Positions 8,900 to 17,787 of a DNA stretch of 64,000 nucleotides are shown piece by piece. A program made the translations under genes and the position numbers. The stretch covers positions 1 to 64,000 of the forward strand of contig NZ_LMCF01000032.1 of the NCBI RefSeq assembly GCF_001623075.1, written 5' to 3'. Each line of letters opens with the position of its first letter. The stretch's first letter is position 1. The notes below the pieces were generated by a model. That model was not told the origin of the DNA, ran no database searches, and was given only the letters and a program-made list of their open reading frames with translations. This DNA comes from Pseudovibrio sp. Ad37. GTDB lineage: Bacteria; Pseudomonadota; Alphaproteobacteria; Rhizobiales; Stappiaceae.

Positions 8900-9823
8900 T
8901 CAGTATCTAATCTTCGGGTCGACCCAAGCGTACAGGATATCGACAATGAGATTGAAGAGAATGGTGAGACCACCGATGAGGATCGTGATACCCATCATCA
9001 CAGCGTAATCTCGGTTGAGTGCTGAGTTCACGTAGAACTGCCCGATACCACCGGTTGAGAAGTACATGTCGATGATAACGGAACCTGTGATCATGGAGAC
9101 GAACGCAGGGCCGAGATAAGACATGACTGGCAGCAATGTAGGCTTAAGCGCGTGCTTAAAGATAATAACTTTATACGGCAGGCCTTTAGCCATTGCTGTG
9201 CGGATAAAGTTGGTATGCAACACTTCCAGCATGGAGGACCGCGTCAAACGCGCGACTGATGCCATGTAGCTGGTCGAAAGTGCGATCACCGGAAGGATCA
9301 GGTGGTTCCACTGTCCGTCGTTCCAGCCGCCACCAGGCAACCAGCCCAGCCACAGAGTGAACACGAGGACGAGGATAGGTGCCATAACAAAGTTAGGTAG
9401 CACTTGTGCACCGATAGAAACACCAACGGCAAAGTAATCAAGCCAGCTGTTCTGTTTGAGCGCTGCTGCGATACCTAGCGCGCCTCCAACAATGACTGCG
9501 ACTGCAAACGACAGGAAGCCGTAAGTCAGTGTGACTGGGAAACCGTGTGCGATAATGTCATTTACACTTCGGTCCTTGTACTTAAAGGATGGGCCGAAGT
9601 CGAATTCTGTAATGATTCCACCAATATAATTGATGATTTGAACGTATATTGGATTATTCAGGCCATACTTGGCCTCAATATTAGCAAGAACCGCAGGAGG
9701 GAGCGGACGCTCGGATGTGAATGGGCCACCGGGAGCCGCATGCATGAGCAGGAATGAGATTATTATGAGCAGCAGCAATGTTGGTATTGCGATGGCTACT
9801 CTTCGTAGGATGTAGCTGAGCAT
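8900..9823 (-). CDS. oppB: oligopeptide ABC transporter permease (OppB-type)
   Basis: A 307-residue permease beginning MLSYILRRVAIAIPTLL, the standard OppB/DppB start, with the APGGPF motif in the first periplasmic loop, about six membrane helices, and the ATPase-contact loop RTAMAKGLPYKVIIFKHALKP. It ends AWVDPKIRY. Separated from oppA by 94 bases that hold a terminator-like hairpin, so it is probably expressed at a lower level than oppA. Confidence 0.9.
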   Translation of the reverse strand: MLSYILRRVAIAIPTLLLLIIISFLLMHAAPGGPFTSERPLPPAVLANIEAKYGLNNPIYVQIINYIGGIITEFDFGPSFKYKDRSVNDIIAHGFPVTLTYGFLSFAVAVIVGGALGIAAALKQNSWLDYFAVGVSIGAQVLPNFVMAPILVLVFTLWLGWLPGGGWNDGQWNHLILPVIALSTSYMASVARLTRSSMLEVLHTNFIRTAMAKGLPYKVIIFKHALKPTLLPVMSYLGPAFVSMITGSVIIDMYFSTGGIGQFYVNSALNRDYAVMMGITILIGGLTILFNLIVDILYAWVDPKIRY

Positions 9824-9874
9824 TGTTATTAGTGTCTCGTATGAAGAACGGGTGTTTCAGCAACAAAAACATGC

Positions 9875-9902
9875 AAAAACACCGATGTTAGAAACACCGG
9901 TG
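9875..9902 (-). terminator. intra-operon hairpin between oppA and oppB
   Basis: On the minus strand CACCGGTGTT-tct-AACATCGGTG forms a 10-bp stem with a single G-U pair and is followed at once by five T. It sits 16 bases after the oppA stop and 50 bases before oppB. Such leaky terminators or 3'-end stabilisers often give excess binding protein over permease. Confidence 0.75.
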
Positions 9903-9917
9903 CTCTTGATTGCTGGT

Positions 9918-11546
9918 TTACTTTGCAACTTTGTAAAGATTCTTCGCATACCAGTTTTGTTCAGCGTTTTTGATTGGCCAGTTCTTCAACTGAGCGTTCA
10001 TCATGAACGTATTGGTGTAGTGATAGATCGGAATAACAGGCATTTCTGCAGCCATGATCTCCTCAATACGTGTGTAATTAGCCTGTGGCTGCGTAGAGGA
10101 TTTTGCATCTGCCAACAACTTATCAACTTCGGCATTGTTGAATTTGCCGTCGTTGTAGCCAGACCCGGAATCCATCAGATCCAGGAAGGTCGACGCTTCG
10201 TTGTAGTCACCGCACCATGCACCACGAGCAAGCTCAAAGTTCTGGTTACCACGCTCATTCAGGAACGTTTTCCATTCCATGTTGTTCATGTTGACTTTAA
10301 CACCGAGCTTCTGCTTCCACATCTGGGTCATCGCGATCGCGATTTTCTTATGGGCTTCAGAAGTATTGTAGACCATGTCGAACTCAAGCGGATTGTCTTT
10401 GGTGTAACCAGCTGCCGCAAGCAATTCCATCGCCTTTGCGTCACGCTCAGCTTGAGACCAGTCAGCAAAGTCCACCTTTGGAACTTCGAAGCCAGCAGTT
10501 ACAGCAGGCGTAAAGGTGTAGGCTGGGAACTGGCCGCCCTGTATAACAGCGTCGGTGATCACACGGCGATCAATTGCGTATGCCAGAGCCTTACGAACCC
10601 GAACGTCTTTGAACTCTTCAGGACCTGAATCGGAAACATTGAACGTGTAGTAGTAAGAACAAAGGCGCGGGAAGACAACCGCCTGATCAGGGTATTCTTT
10701 TTTCAGACGTGGGAACTGACCAGCAGGTGCTTCTGTACGATCGGTTTCACCAGCAAGATAACGGGTCAATGCAACGTTTTCATCATTCATAACAAGGGCT
10801 TCAACCTTGTCGATAATGGTACTTTCATTATCCCAGTAATTGGTGTTGCGCACCATGCTGACAGTTTCCTGCGGAACGTGTGTTTCCAGTTTGTATGCGC
10901 CGTTGGATACGATGTTGCCCGGCTTGATCCACTCAGCTCCATGTGCTTCCACAGCCCACTTTGGTGAAGGGAAAGTTGTTGCATGTGTTGTCATTAAAGC
11001 GAAGTAAGGCAAAGGCTGTGTCAGTCTGACTTCCAATGTATGGTCATCAATCGCTTTCACACCAAGCTTGGAAACTTCCATATCTCCGGCAATGATTGCT
11101 TCTGCGTTTTCCAGAGACATGAGCTCCATGTACCAAGCATATGGAGAGGCATTCGCGGGATCAGCTGCACGTTGCCAGCCATACACGAAGTCTCCTGCTG
11201 TTACAGGCTTACCATCAGACCATTTCGCATTGTCACGCAGCTTGAAAGTGTAAGTCAGGTTGTCATCAGAAACGGTGTGGCTTAGAGCAACACCTGGAAC
11301 TAGATTGCCAAGGTTGTCCTGGTTGTACAGACCTTCAAAAAGGTTGCGAACGAGTTCAGAACCAGAGACGTCCTCTACAATAGCCGGATCGACAGAAGAG
11401 TGCTCATCAAGAACGCGGTATGTAAATGTCTGGTCGTCGGCGAGTTTCTCGCCTGTTTCTGGATGAACACCCGCAGCAAATGCAGATGTAGATAGCAATG
11501 CGGTGCCGACCACGCTCGCCAAAAGAGAGCTTTTGCTGAATTTCAT
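9918..11546 (-). CDS. oppA: periplasmic oligopeptide-binding protein (OppA-type, SBP family 5)
   Basis: A 542-residue solute-binding protein. Residues 1-24 form a Sec signal peptide (KSSLLASVVGTALLSTSAFA, cleavage after AFA). The mature protein begins with HPETGEKLADD and shows SBP_bac_5 features: YTFKLRDNAKWSDGKPVTAGDFVYGW (about 95-120), then VRKALAYAIDRRVI (about 320) and a C-terminal MPVIPIYHYTNTFM. This pattern is closest to the OppA/MppA branch. First gene of the operon; it captures peptides in the periplasm and delivers them to OppBC. The signal peptide confirms the ATG. Confidence 0.92.
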   Translation of the reverse strand: MKFSKSSLLASVVGTALLSTSAFAAGVHPETGEKLADDQTFTYRVLDEHSSVDPAIVEDVSGSELVRNLFEGLYNQDNLGNLVPGVALSHTVSDDNLTYTFKLRDNAKWSDGKPVTAGDFVYGWQRAADPANASPYAWYMELMSLENAEAIIAGDMEVSKLGVKAIDDHTLEVRLTQPLPYFALMTTHATTFPSPKWAVEAHGAEWIKPGNIVSNGAYKLETHVPQETVSMVRNTNYWDNESTIIDKVEALVMNDENVALTRYLAGETDRTEAPAGQFPRLKKEYPDQAVVFPRLCSYYYTFNVSDSGPEEFKDVRVRKALAYAIDRRVITDAVIQGGQFPAYTFTPAVTAGFEVPKVDFADWSQAERDAKAMELLAAAGYTKDNPLEFDMVYNTSEAHKKIAIAMTQMWKQKLGVKVNMNNMEWKTFLNERGNQNFELARGAWCGDYNEASTFLDLMDSGSGYNDGKFNNAEVDKLLADAKSSTQPQANYTRIEEIMAAEMPVIPIYHYTNTFMMNAQLKNWPIKNAEQNWYAKNLYKVAK

Positions 11547-12045
11547 CTAGGAATCTCCTCACTACATCGGTCGCCTGTTCCCCAACAGCGCCGATTTGAA
11601 TACATTATCTCAATAGGAATTGGAGTTCACCTCAACTGAAGGGCAAACCCAAAAAATTGCATATTTTCCTGAGAGCAACGCAAAATAGAAATTATTTCGC
11701 CCATTAGCAGCTCCCCACGAGTGGCTTTATGCTCAGTTCCCCTCACTGCTGGCAGATACGCATTTCCCGGTACGCACTCTAACGTAGTTTCTCTCTTATT
11801 CAATTGTATTCTTCGCAAGAAATGCTCGCTGCATCATATCCTGGGGGAAATGTAGCTAGATCGTTTGGCTAGGAAGCTTGCACAATCCTAGGCTTTGCAA
11901 GCTTTTTAAGTAGTTTTGCGTCCAATAAAATTTCCAAGGAAAAACATCTGAATCATTCGGAGTCACTATTAACCAAATTTGAGAGTAATTAGTTAGGTAT
12001 TCATAACCCATACTCTTTGTAGGGCAGAGTCTTCGGGTGGGGCAT
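11547..12045. other. intergenic region between divergent oppA and HAD-UbiA genes
   Basis: About 500 bases with no convincing gene. It must contain the oppA promoter and the promoter of the HAD-UbiA gene. The only clear structure is an inverted repeat AAGCTTGC (11874-11881) and GCAAGCTT (11897-11904) followed by TTT, which resembles a plus-strand terminator or leader hairpin. Confidence 0.6.
11874..11907 (+). terminator. terminator-like leader hairpin
   Basis: Perfect 8-bp arms AAGCTTGC and GCAAGCTT, loop of 15 bases, then a run giving five consecutive T. No plus-strand gene ends upstream of it, so it would terminate either a small RNA or the leader of the HAD-UbiA transcript. CTAGG (11869-11873) can instead pair with CCTAG (11887-11891), a weak alternative fold. 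Confidence 0.4.
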
Positions 12046-13524
12046 ATGGAAGATATTCAGAGACTTCAGAGGTCGGGGGAACCTGAATTACAACTCCCGC
12101 TTATATTAGATCTTGATCACACGCTGATACGGACGGATTGCTTTTTTGAAGCACTTATTCTGTTCCTCAAATCAAACCCTTTGAACCTATTCGTAGTTTT
12201 TTATTGGCTCATTCGCGGGCGTGCCTATGTAAAACAGCAACTGGCTATTCGTGTAGATTTAAAAATCGATAATTTACCATTGAACGAAGATGTTGTTGCC
12301 TATGCTCGTGCAGAAGCTGGCAAAGGACGTGACGTTCATATGGCGACTGCTGCTGATAACGTTCTGGCCATCGCAGTTGCCAGTCGGCTCAGCTTTGTTG
12401 ATGAAGTTCATGCCAGCAACGGCAAGATCAATCTAAAATCAGGCAATAAAGCTAGCTATCTGGAACAAAGGTTTCCGGATGGTTTTGCGTATGCTGGTGA
12501 TAATGTTTCCGATCTGCCTGTCTTTAAAAGCGCTGTCCGCTCCCTAATTGTCCACCCCTCCGACAGTTTATCTCAAAAAGCGATGCGATGTGGTGAGGTA
12601 GAAAAGACTTTTGTAAGACCTGATGGTTTTTTTCGGCCTCTCCTGAATAGTTTGCGCCTCCACCAGTGGGCAAAGAACACGCTGCTCTTTGTGCCTCTTA
12701 TTCTGGGTGGTCAGGCTTTGAACCCTGAAGCATGGGCGAGTGCGGTACTGGGCTTTGTGGCTCTCGGCATTCTTGCAAGCTCCACTTATTTGTTGAATGA
12801 CCTTTGGGATCTTGAAGCGGATCGCCAGCATTGGAGCAAGAAGGCAAGGCCACTGGCATCGGGCAAGCTGAAGATCGCCCATGCTATGTTGGCCATCCCT
12901 CTGGGGTTTGCTCTAAGCTTTGCCATCGCGGCGATGTTAGGGCCCTTCGTCGTACCGGGGCTTTTCGCTTATTTGGTAACAACGGTTGCCTATTCCTTTT
13001 ATTTGAAGCGCGTACCATTGCTCGACACCGCTGTTCTGGCCGTGTTGTTCACAATGCGTCTTGGGGTTGGTGTAACGCTGGTTGATGTGCCGCCCTCCCC
13101 CTGGCTCTTTGTCTTCTCTATGTATTTGTTCCTCTCGCTGTCTTTGGCAAAACGCCATACGGAGCTTGGTCGCCATGTGGAGGCTGGTACAAATGGGGAG
13201 ATGTCCGGGCGCGGGTATCGAAACAGAGATTTGCCGATGTTGCTTGCACTCGGCTCGGCAAGTGGATTGGCAGCAACGCTGGTTATGGTGCTTTACCTAA
13301 CCAATGAAGCATTCAACGCCAACTTTTATTCTGCAGCTGTGCTTTTGTGGGGCATGCCACCCATTTTGTTTCTTTGGCTTGGTCGCGTCTGGCTGAAATG
13401 CCAGAGACTGGAACTGAACGATGACCCTGTGGTCTTCGCGTTAAAGGATAAGCAGAGCCTCGTGCTTGGCGGTATGCTGGCCATTCTGTTCTTGTTTGCC
13501 TGGTTCGGAGGCTATTTGATCTGA
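12046..13524 (+). CDS. HAD phosphatase-UbiA prenyltransferase fusion
   Basis: A 492-residue two-domain protein. Residues about 20-195 are a HAD hydrolase: LDLDHTLIRTD is motif I, MATAADN motif II, and YAGDNVSDLPVF motif IV. Residues about 205-490 are a UbiA-type membrane prenyltransferase: LRLHQWAKNTLLFVPL, the first Asp motif NDLWDLEADRQHWSKKARPLASG, and about eight helices. This layout matches decaprenyl-phosphate phosphoribosyltransferase-like proteins, in which a phosphatase would remove the 5-phosphate of the product. GTG at 12037 is an alternative start. It overlaps the GtrA gene by one base. Role in making a polyprenyl-phosphate-sugar donor is inferred. Confidence 0.8.
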   Translation: MEDIQRLQRSGEPELQLPLILDLDHTLIRTDCFFEALILFLKSNPLNLFVVFYWLIRGRAYVKQQLAIRVDLKIDNLPLNEDVVAYARAEAGKGRDVHMATAADNVLAIAVASRLSFVDEVHASNGKINLKSGNKASYLEQRFPDGFAYAGDNVSDLPVFKSAVRSLIVHPSDSLSQKAMRCGEVEKTFVRPDGFFRPLLNSLRLHQWAKNTLLFVPLILGGQALNPEAWASAVLGFVALGILASSTYLLNDLWDLEADRQHWSKKARPLASGKLKIAHAMLAIPLGFALSFAIAAMLGPFVVPGLFAYLVTTVAYSFYLKRVPLLDTAVLAVLFTMRLGVGVTLVDVPPSPWLFVFSMYLFLSLSLAKRHTELGRHVEAGTNGEMSGRGYRNRDLPMLLALGSASGLAATLVMVLYLTNEAFNANFYSAAVLLWGMPPILFLWLGRVWLKCQRLELNDDPVVFALKDKQSLVLGGMLAILFLFAWFGGYLI

Positions 13525-13973
13525 TGGTTGCCGCTCGCCTTGCCGCGCTGAAATCTTCTTATGACACCAGCCCAGAGTTCAGGCAGATCATCCGCTTTTT
13601 GTTAGCTGGTGGTCTTGCTGCTTTTGTAAACTGGCTGTTGCGGATTGCACTGTCTGTGTTCATGCCGTTTTGGCTGGCGGTGTTGCTGGCCTATTTCATC
13701 GGAATGAGTGTCGGATACGCCCTCTATAAGCATTTTGTGTTTGTAGGGGCGCAGAAACCCGAAAGCATCAAACGACAGGTACTGATCTTTCTTGGGGTGA
13801 ACCTGTTCTCTGCTCTCATCGTGCTTGGGCTGTCTGTTGGTTTAAATGCAATGCTTATGACAACCCTGCCGCTCTTTATCGCGCAGGCACTCGCACATGG
13901 TGTTGCCATCGCGGTTGGAGCGGTGACAAACTATCTGGGTCATAAGGTGATCACTTTCCGCCAAACTCGATAG
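13524..13973 (+). CDS. GtrA-family membrane protein
   Basis: A 149-residue membrane protein with four predicted helices and the GtrA pattern: IRFLLAGGLAAFVNWLLRI near the N-terminus, SVGYALYKHFVF in the middle, and NYLGHKVITFR at the C-terminus. GtrA proteins are proposed flippases or accessory factors for polyprenyl-phosphate-linked sugars. Its ATG overlaps the stop of the HAD-UbiA gene (TGATG), so the two are translationally coupled. This supports a joint role in making and moving a lipid-linked sugar. Confidence 0.88.
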   Translation: MVAARLAALKSSYDTSPEFRQIIRFLLAGGLAAFVNWLLRIALSVFMPFWLAVLLAYFIGMSVGYALYKHFVFVGAQKPESIKRQVLIFLGVNLFSALIVLGLSVGLNAMLMTTLPLFIAQALAHGVAIAVGAVTNYLGHKVITFRQTR

Positions 13974-13981
13974 AACCTGGT

Positions 13982-15223
13982 TCAACCGTTTGCCACAAAA
14001 GCAAGCGCTTGCATGGCGACGTTGAGAAACAAAGCTTGCGCCACAAGCATAGCGAAGATCCCCATGTTGTCTTGTCGCACGGTGCGCACAACGAAGAGCA
14101 TCATGAGCGGGAGCCAGTCCAGCACGTAGCGCTGCACGGAATACTGAGAGAAGCCGTTGGAGTGGTAGAACAGTGTCATTCCTGCGATGAGAGCGATTGT
14201 TAGCCCTGCAAAAAGGTATTCCCGGTTCCATTTGGCGAGGAAGAAGTAAAGCAGGAACGGGGCGCCGATGAAGAGCGCTATGCCCTTGTCGCCAAAGCCG
14301 CTCATTTGCGTCAGGTATTTGCCTGAAAACTCTATATCCGGTCCTTGCACGAAGAAGTGGACCAGGTTGAAGAGCAGATAATCCCGATGGAACAAGCCCA
14401 GCTCTTGAACACGATCCTCAATCCATGACGCAGATGGATCACCCAGAGCATCCCATTCTGGTGGGAAAATGTATGCATACCCAGTTTGCATAGGATCGCC
14501 GAAGCGGGCGTAATTGTAAGCAAAGTAGATGCCAATTGCGATTGCAGGAAAGACTGCGAGTTTGAGCAGGCGCCCAATACTCTCAGCATTGATTGCAAAG
14601 ATGGACCTGTCTGGTGGCGTCATCAAAACAAAAAAGAACGGCATGTAAAGAATGCTCATCTGCCGGGTGAGGAATGCGAGACCGATAAACAATCCCACAA
14701 GCCAAGCATTTCTCTTGATGAGCGCTGACCAGAGTGCCAGTGACGTCAACATTGCAGCAACGGCTTGCGCAAAGAACCAGACACCATCGGCGCGGAGCAC
14801 AGTGTATTGCAGCGGTGTTGCAAAAAGAAACGCTGCGACAAGCAATAGAGCCAGTCGGTAGTCTGTCTGGTAGTTGCGCGTAATTTGCCACCACAACAGT
14901 CCGGTAATGAAAAAGCAAATCAGCCCCAGAGCAATAAAGTGATGAAACCCTACACCCAATACGGCCACAAATGGCAGAGCGATCAAGGCTGGTACAGGGG
15001 GGAATATGACAAAGATCTTGTCTTCGAAAAGCGCACAGTCCAGATCAAAGCAGCGCGAAGCCTCAAAGCGGCCTTGCAAAAAAGCCTCTGCAAGCAAGGC
15101 GTAAGAATTGCTTTCTGGCTGCTCCCCAATCATGCGGAAAACAATGACTGCCAGAAGAATGGAAACCAAACCAGCAAGAATTGTTGTGAGGAGTGCGCCT
15201 CTAAAACGTTCAATCGAAATCAT
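13982..15223 (-). CDS. GT-C-like polytopic membrane protein (probable glycosyltransferase)
   Basis: A 413-residue protein with about ten membrane helices. The first periplasmic loop has ALLAEAFLQGRFEASRCFDLDC, the place where GT-C enzymes (GT39/GT83-like) carry catalytic acidic residues, followed by FEDKIFVIFPPVPALIALP, a common pattern of bacterial members. Such enzymes move a sugar from a polyprenyl-phosphate donor to an envelope acceptor. It converges with GtrA with only 8 bases between them. ATG 15223 follows a GGGGGG run; an upstream TTG at 15235 is possible. Exact family uncertain. Confidence 0.65.
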   Translation of the reverse strand: MISIERFRGALLTTILAGLVSILLAVIVFRMIGEQPESNSYALLAEAFLQGRFEASRCFDLDCALFEDKIFVIFPPVPALIALPFVAVLGVGFHHFIALGLICFFITGLLWWQITRNYQTDYRLALLLVAAFLFATPLQYTVLRADGVWFFAQAVAAMLTSLALWSALIKRNAWLVGLFIGLAFLTRQMSILYMPFFFVLMTPPDRSIFAINAESIGRLLKLAVFPAIAIGIYFAYNYARFGDPMQTGYAYIFPPEWDALGDPSASWIEDRVQELGLFHRDYLLFNLVHFFVQGPDIEFSGKYLTQMSGFGDKGIALFIGAPFLLYFFLAKWNREYLFAGLTIALIAGMTLFYHSNGFSQYSVQRYVLDWLPLMMLFVVRTVRQDNMGIFAMLVAQALFLNVAMQALAFVANG

Positions 15224-15527
15224 AATGCCCCCCAAATATGGGAGAGTAATAACATCAAGAATCCTAGTGTCTTCTTAAAGGGGTGCAAGAGGACTAAAAT
15301 TGGCACGAAGCTCTCGCAAAAGTAACCGAGATAAAAACATTCTCGGTGCTAACTCCTCAAAGAACATCATTGATTACAATTCATCTCATTTCTTGATTTC
15401 ATGTTTGTTGCCTGATAGGTGAAAGGTGTTGCTCCCACAGACTTTGCCGCAATCGCGGTAGATCCATGGTGTTGGGTTTTTAAAAATAAACCCGCAAATT
15501 TGCCAGGATTGAAACAGGAATATCCAG
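15224..15527. other. intergenic region between divergent genes
   Basis: About 300 AT-rich bases between the GT-C-like gene and the Bcr/CflA gene. It must hold both promoters; I see no convincing gene, repeat or RNA structure. Confidence 0.5.
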
Positions 15528-16790
15528 ATGTCGGACTCTCCGAAAACCGCAGGTGCGAGCCTGGGAACGGTTGAATTTGTTGCCCTCATGGCTACGTTGA
15601 CCAGCTTGACTGCGCTTTCGATTGACGCCGTGCTGCCAGCGTTTTCAGTCATCGGCAAAGATTTAAATGTCGGAAATTCCAACAACGTCCAGCTCATCAT
15701 TTCTGCGCTGTTTCTTGGATTAAGCTTGGGTCAGTTTGTTTTTGGTCCCGTCTCTGATCGCTTTGGCAGAAAGCCGGCGGTTTATGCAGGGTCTGTTGTT
15801 TTCGCAATTGGTGCCGTCCTTGCAGCCACGGCGACATCATTGCCAATGATGATTTTCGGGCGTCTGCTTCAAGGTGTCGGAGCCAGCGCTCACCGTACGG
15901 TCGTTATGGCAATTGTTCGCGACAAGTATGTCGGCGCGGAAATGGCCCGCATCCTGTCGTTTGTAACAGCAGTGTTTATTATTGTGCCCACATTAGCGCC
16001 GTTGATTGGTCAAGGCATCCTGTTTGCTGCGGGATGGCGGGCGATCTTTGTCATCATGCTGATTATGGCGTCTGTTGGCTGCATCTGGCTGGCAATGCGT
16101 CAGCCAGAAACACTGAAACCGGAAAACCGCCGGGTAATCACGCCCAAGGTGCTTTGGGAAGGTCTTGAAGAAGTCGTAAGCCATAAGGCGACGCTGTATT
16201 ACACCGCGGCTTCAGGCTTTGTTTTTGGTACGATGATGACATATCTGAGCACTGCTCAGCCGATGTTTGCAGATATTTTCAACGTCCACGAAACATTCCC
16301 GCTCTATTTCTCCGGAATTGCCGTTGTGTTTGGCATGGCGTCCATCGTCAATGGCCGTATTGTCAGACGTATCGGCTTGCAGAACATGTGCCGTGCTGCG
16401 CTGACAATTCAGATTGTCACCAGCCTCAGCTTTGCGATGTATCTGCTCCTCATTGATACCACGCCTGATCTGTGGTTGTTCATGACCTATCTTTCGCTGG
16501 CATTCTTTTGTCAGCCGATGTTGAGCGGAAATCTGAACGCCATGTCCATGGAACCACTCGGGCATATCGCTGGCTTGGCTGCAACGCTGGTTGGCGCGAC
16601 CACCACGTTTATTGCGCTCATCCTCTCTGTGATTGTTGGCCGTTTCTACGATCAGACCTTGCTGCCCTTGTCCTTTGCGTTCTGCGTTTTTGGCGGAATC
16701 GCACTTGTGCTGGTGGTTATTGGCGCAAGGGTGCAGAAAGCAGAAAAGATCGCGTTGTCAAACACGACCTCAGCTGAAGCCAACGCCTAA
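15528..16790 (+). CDS. Bcr/CflA-family multidrug efflux MFS transporter
   Basis: A 420-residue major facilitator with 12 predicted helices. The loop 2-3 motif GPVSDRFGRKPAVYAGS and the helix 4 segment RLLQGVGASAHRTVVMAIVRD are typical of the Bcr/CflA drug:H+ antiporter group. TDMYLPAFP of typical members is replaced by SIDAVLPAFSVIGKDL. It would export drugs, sulfonamides or dipeptides. ATG 15528 follows CAGGAA at proper distance. It stands as a single transcription unit, with the lipoprotein gene convergent downstream. Confidence 0.85.
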   Translation: MSDSPKTAGASLGTVEFVALMATLTSLTALSIDAVLPAFSVIGKDLNVGNSNNVQLIISALFLGLSLGQFVFGPVSDRFGRKPAVYAGSVVFAIGAVLAATATSLPMMIFGRLLQGVGASAHRTVVMAIVRDKYVGAEMARILSFVTAVFIIVPTLAPLIGQGILFAAGWRAIFVIMLIMASVGCIWLAMRQPETLKPENRRVITPKVLWEGLEEVVSHKATLYYTAASGFVFGTMMTYLSTAQPMFADIFNVHETFPLYFSGIAVVFGMASIVNGRIVRRIGLQNMCRAALTIQIVTSLSFAMYLLLIDTTPDLWLFMTYLSLAFFCQPMLSGNLNAMSMEPLGHIAGLAATLVGATTTFIALILSVIVGRFYDQTLLPLSFAFCVFGGIALVLVVIGARVQKAEKIALSNTTSAEANA

Positions 16791-16819
16791 GCGCTGCTAA
16801 GATGTTCAAGAAATAGGGA

Positions 16820-17206
16820 CTACTGTTTCTTCGGAAGCGTCCTGACCCAGGAGACAGTCGGCATTTCTACGCCTGCACCGGGGTACCAGTCATCGCGAAC
16901 TTCCTCGTGGCCTTCCTTTGTGCACACGATTTGCGCGTCTTTGTATTCCTTTGGAATGACGAGTTGGCCGGGGCTTTTCACGTGCAGGTTTTCAGCAAAC
17001 CCATCCAGGATGCATTGCGCGCCAGATGGCTTGGTTTCGATAGAAACAACATAAGCATCAGAAGGAGGGTTTGACGGATCAGGTCCAAAAACATTGGATT
17101 GGCATCCGGCGAGGAGCACTGCAGATGCAATGAGAACTCCGAGGGAAGCCCCTTTAGAACTGAGGGGGCTGAACTGACCGGCGTCTGATGCTTTGGCGAA
17201 CCGCAC
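16820..17206 (-). CDS. PEGA-like lipoprotein
   Basis: A 128-residue secreted protein. The signal sequence SLGVLIASAVLLAGC ends in a lipobox (LLAGC, Cys about 34), so it is a lipoprotein. The mature part contains VVSIETKPSGAQCILDGF and a following CTKEGHEEV, reminiscent of PEGA beta-strand repeats (xxTxPxGAxCxLxG). Two cysteines in this domain could form a disulfide. GTG at 17206 is preceded by AGGAG at 6 bases. It is paralogous to the lipoprotein at 29480-29911. Function unknown; probably periplasmic or outer-membrane surface. Confidence 0.75.
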   Translation of the reverse strand: MRFAKASDAGQFSPLSSKGASLGVLIASAVLLAGCQSNVFGPDPSNPPSDAYVVSIETKPSGAQCILDGFAENLHVKSPGQLVIPKEYKDAQIVCTKEGHEEVRDDWYPGAGVEMPTVSWVRTLPKKQ

Positions 17207-17318
17207 GCGAATCTCCTGAGAAACTAGATTTCGCTTGGAAGCTACGCCTATTCATAGAGAAGGGTGAATCCCTCAATTCACTCCCACTAATATTGCAGGT
17301 CAGCGATGCCTTCGCCTG

Positions 17319-17654
17319 TTATTTGTCTGACCACACAGCAAGCTCGTTGTTGTTCGGGTCAAGAAAATGGAACCGGCGCCCACCCGGGAAGGTGAAGATC
17401 TCGCGGCAGATTTTTGCGCCGTTTTTCACCTGTGTGTCCTGCAGAGCTTCCAAATCTTCGGCATAAAGCACCACAAGCGCCGCACCGCTTGCGGTGGAGG
17501 ACGACAGGTCTGCCTTGAAGAAACCGCCATTGAAGGCAGCGTAGTCAGGGCCGTAGTCCTCGAAAGTCCAACCGAGTGCATTGCTGTAAAATGTCTGTAC
17601 GGCTTCCAGATCAGCAGCTGGCAATTCGATGTAATTGATTTTTCCAGATTTCAT
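17319..17654 (-). CDS. VOC-superfamily (glyoxalase-like) protein
   Basis: A 111-residue single-domain protein with the vicinal-oxygen-chelate fold: INYIELPAADLEAVQTFYSNALGWTFEDYG at the N-terminus and FPGGRRFHFLDPNNNELAVWS at the C-terminus. The metal ligands could be Glu in YIELP, His in RFHF and Glu in NNELAVW, an arrangement common in bleomycin-resistance-like members. No partner gene indicates its substrate. Confidence 0.85.
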   Translation of the reverse strand: MKSGKINYIELPAADLEAVQTFYSNALGWTFEDYGPDYAAFNGGFFKADLSSSTASGAALVVLYAEDLEALQDTQVKNGAKICREIFTFPGGRRFHFLDPNNNELAVWSDK

Positions 17655-17787
17655 AATTTCAAATCCCTAAGGAAGCCGAGGGGCTCTTTCCAAAAGGCCT
17701 CCCGCAAATCTCCAATATTGCAACAAAATTAGATTAGTGAGATAGATAATTCAGTCCTATCGTTATAGTTGCAAGCAAGATATTCAA

